This document shows positions 62,783-64,000 of a stretch of 64,000 nt of DNA, in pieces. Source of the DNA: Alphaproteobacteria bacterium (GTDB lineage Bacteria > Pseudomonadota > Alphaproteobacteria > Ferrovibrionales > Ferrovibrionaceae); contig JAGXRD010000098.1 of the NCBI GenBank assembly GCA_018336035.1, positions 101,428 to 165,427 on the forward strand. The letters are read 5' to 3'. A model generated the notes under the pieces. It did not search any database and was not told where the DNA came from. It saw nothing but the letters and a program-made list of their open reading frames with translations. The position numbers and the translations under genes are program-made. Positions within the stretch are counted from its first letter, which is position 1. The number at the start of each line of letters is the position of its first letter.

Positions 62783-64000
62783 ATGTCCTCGAATCTGAAC
62801 CGCACGCTGCAATTCAAGAAGTCCGCCGCCAGTAGCCGGCGCGGCGTCGTTGCTGCGCAAAACCAGAAGGCGGCCGATATCGGCGCCGAGGTGCTGCGCA
62901 GCGGCGGCAATGCCATCGACGCCGCCGTCGCCACCTCCTTTGCGCTCGGCGTGCTGGAGCCATGGATGAGTGGCATCGGTGGCATCGGCTATATGCAGAT
63001 CTGGGATGCGAAGAAGAAAAAGGCGCATGTGATCAATTTCAGCGCCGTCAGCGCGGCGAAACTCGATCCGGCCGATTATCCGCTGCAGGGCGGCACGGAC
63101 GACAGCATGTTCGGCTGGCCCACTGTGGTCGAGGATCGCAATATCTATGGCTACAGCTCGATGGCGGTGCCCGGTGCGGTAGAGGGCGTGCGTCTGGCGC
63201 ATGAGACTTTCGGCACGCGCAGCTGGGCCGAATTGCTGGCACCGGCCATCGGTCTGGCCGAGCGCGGCATGGAGGTCGACTGGTTCCTCAGCCTGCAGGT
63301 CACCAATGCCGCGCGCCATCTGGCGAAATCTCCGGCGGCGAAAGCCGTGTTCCTGGCCGATGGCTACCCGCCCACCGCAGAAGCCGGTGGCTATCTGAAA
63401 AACGACGCGCTGCTGGCCAGCCTGCGGCAGATCGCCAAGGCCGGCGGTCGCGACTATTACGAGGGCGAACTGGCGAAGAGCATTGCGGCCGATCTCGCCA
63501 GGGGCGGCTCAAAAATCTCCGCCGATGATCTGAAGACTTACAAGGCGCAGCTGGTCGAACCGCTGCGTTACGACTATCACGGCAAGACCCTGCTGCTGCC
63601 GCCGAACCTGACGGCGGGGCCGAGCCTGCGCGACGCTTTCGAGGTGGCCGGTCCGAAGATCGGCGCCACGCTCTCGGCCCAGAGCTATGTTGCCTATATC
63701 GAGGGACTGACCGCGGCCTATGAAAAGCGGCTGGCCGGCATGGGCGATACCGACAACGGCAAGAGCTGCACCAGCCATTTCTGCGTCGTCGACGGCGACG
63801 GCAACATGGTGGCGGTGACGCAGACGCTGCTGGCCGCCTTCGGCAGCTGCACCATGCTGCCCGGCAGCGGCATCACCATGAATAACGGCATCATGTGGTT
63901 CGACACGCGGCCCGGTCAGCCGAACTCGATCGGCGCCGGCAAGCGCCCGCTCTGCAACATGCTGCCGACGCTGGTGCTGGACGGCGACCGCCCCTGGCTC
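62783..64000 (+). CDS. Gamma-glutamyltransferase family protein, 3' end cut by the window
   Basis: 406 codons visible, no stop before the edge. Ntn-hydrolase proenzyme: SGGNAIDAAVA (near 39-49) and GIGGIGY belong to the large subunit; the autocleavage/nucleophile Thr330 lies in CTSHFCVVDGDG, where classical enzymes have TTHYSVVD. NNGIMWFDTRP and GKRPLCNMLPT follow. There is no signal peptide, so it should act in the cytoplasm, unlike periplasmic Ggt. Sixteen bases after the M81 gene. Confidence 0.88.
   Translation, partial: MSSNLNRTLQFKKSAASSRRGVVAAQNQKAADIGAEVLRSGGNAIDAAVATSFALGVLEPWMSGIGGIGYMQIWDAKKKKAHVINFSAVSAAKLDPADYPLQGGTDDSMFGWPTVVEDRNIYGYSSMAVPGAVEGVRLAHETFGTRSWAELLAPAIGLAERGMEVDWFLSLQVTNAARHLAKSPAAKAVFLADGYPPTAEAGGYLKNDALLASLRQIAKAGGRDYYEGELAKSIAADLARGGSKISADDLKTYKAQLVEPLRYDYHGKTLLLPPNLTAGPSLRDAFEVAGPKIGATLSAQSYVAYIEGLTAAYEKRLAGMGDTDNGKSCTSHFCVVDGDGNMVAVTQTLLAAFGSCTMLPGSGITMNNGIMWFDTRPGQPNSIGAGKRPLCNMLPTLVLDGDRPWL

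Noticed and set aside
62165..63319. A 384-codon minus-strand open frame
   Set aside because: Opposite the M81 and gamma-glutamyltransferase genes, with no recognisable domain.

Overview
The window is high-GC DNA (judged by eye, with the last 20 kb visibly more GC-rich than the first 35 kb) from a free-living bacterium, most likely an alphaproteobacterium. That placement rests on an NdvA-type glucan exporter, a hutC-hutU pair and the overall gene style; it is an inference. No rRNA, tRNA, CRISPR array, insertion sequence or phage gene was recognised.

About 1-28.8 kb is one very long run of minus-strand genes, mostly joined by 4-20 bp overlaps. Read 5'->3' from 28.7 kb it encodes a radical SAM/SPASM protein, a flippase-type ABC transporter, a large unknown protein, and then a complete set for CMP-legionaminic acid (legB, legC, legG, legI, legH, ptmA-like, Gfo/Idh oxidoreductase, legF, ptmE). 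A complete set for CMP-pseudaminic acid follows (pseB, pseC, acetamidino trio pseA-hisH2-hisF2, pseF, Pse-associated methylase, fused pseG-pseH, formyltransferase-like gene, PIG-L deacetylase, pseI). The run ends with a second large unknown protein, a TylF-like and an FkbM-like methyltransferase around an unknown triple-repeat protein, and the first codons of a further gene. The cell can probably make two nonulosonic acids and decorate at least one with acetamidino and perhaps N-formyl groups.

28.8-34.9 kb is a second minus-strand operon (two FkbM methyltransferases, an asparagine-synthetase-like protein without the glutaminase cysteine, two GT4 glycosyltransferases). A 321-bp divergent region separates it from a plus-strand GT4 gene and a methyltransferase. 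RimO, an EPS-associated MarR-like regulator, an amidase, an NdvA-like exporter, another GT4 and a small membrane protein fill 37.4-44.3 kb. A 17-bp inverted repeat, CGTTCA-N5-TGAACG, sits in the promoters of both minus-strand glycan operons and over the start of the MarR-like gene, which suggests one autoregulated repressor governing the glycan locus.

44.6-47.1 kb carries hutU and hutC with a HutC-like operator in the hutC promoter. 47.3-53.2 kb is a CDP-sugar cassette (GT2, rfbF, rfbG, C-methyltransferase, RmlC-like epimerase with an altered catalytic residue, acetyltransferase, and a convergent reductase) whose logic resembles noviose-type branched sugar synthesis. 53.3-64 kb is a peptide/amide scavenging cluster: amidase, M20 peptidase, Dpp/Gsi-type ABC importer, M81 peptidase, and a gamma-glutamyltransferase cut by the window end.
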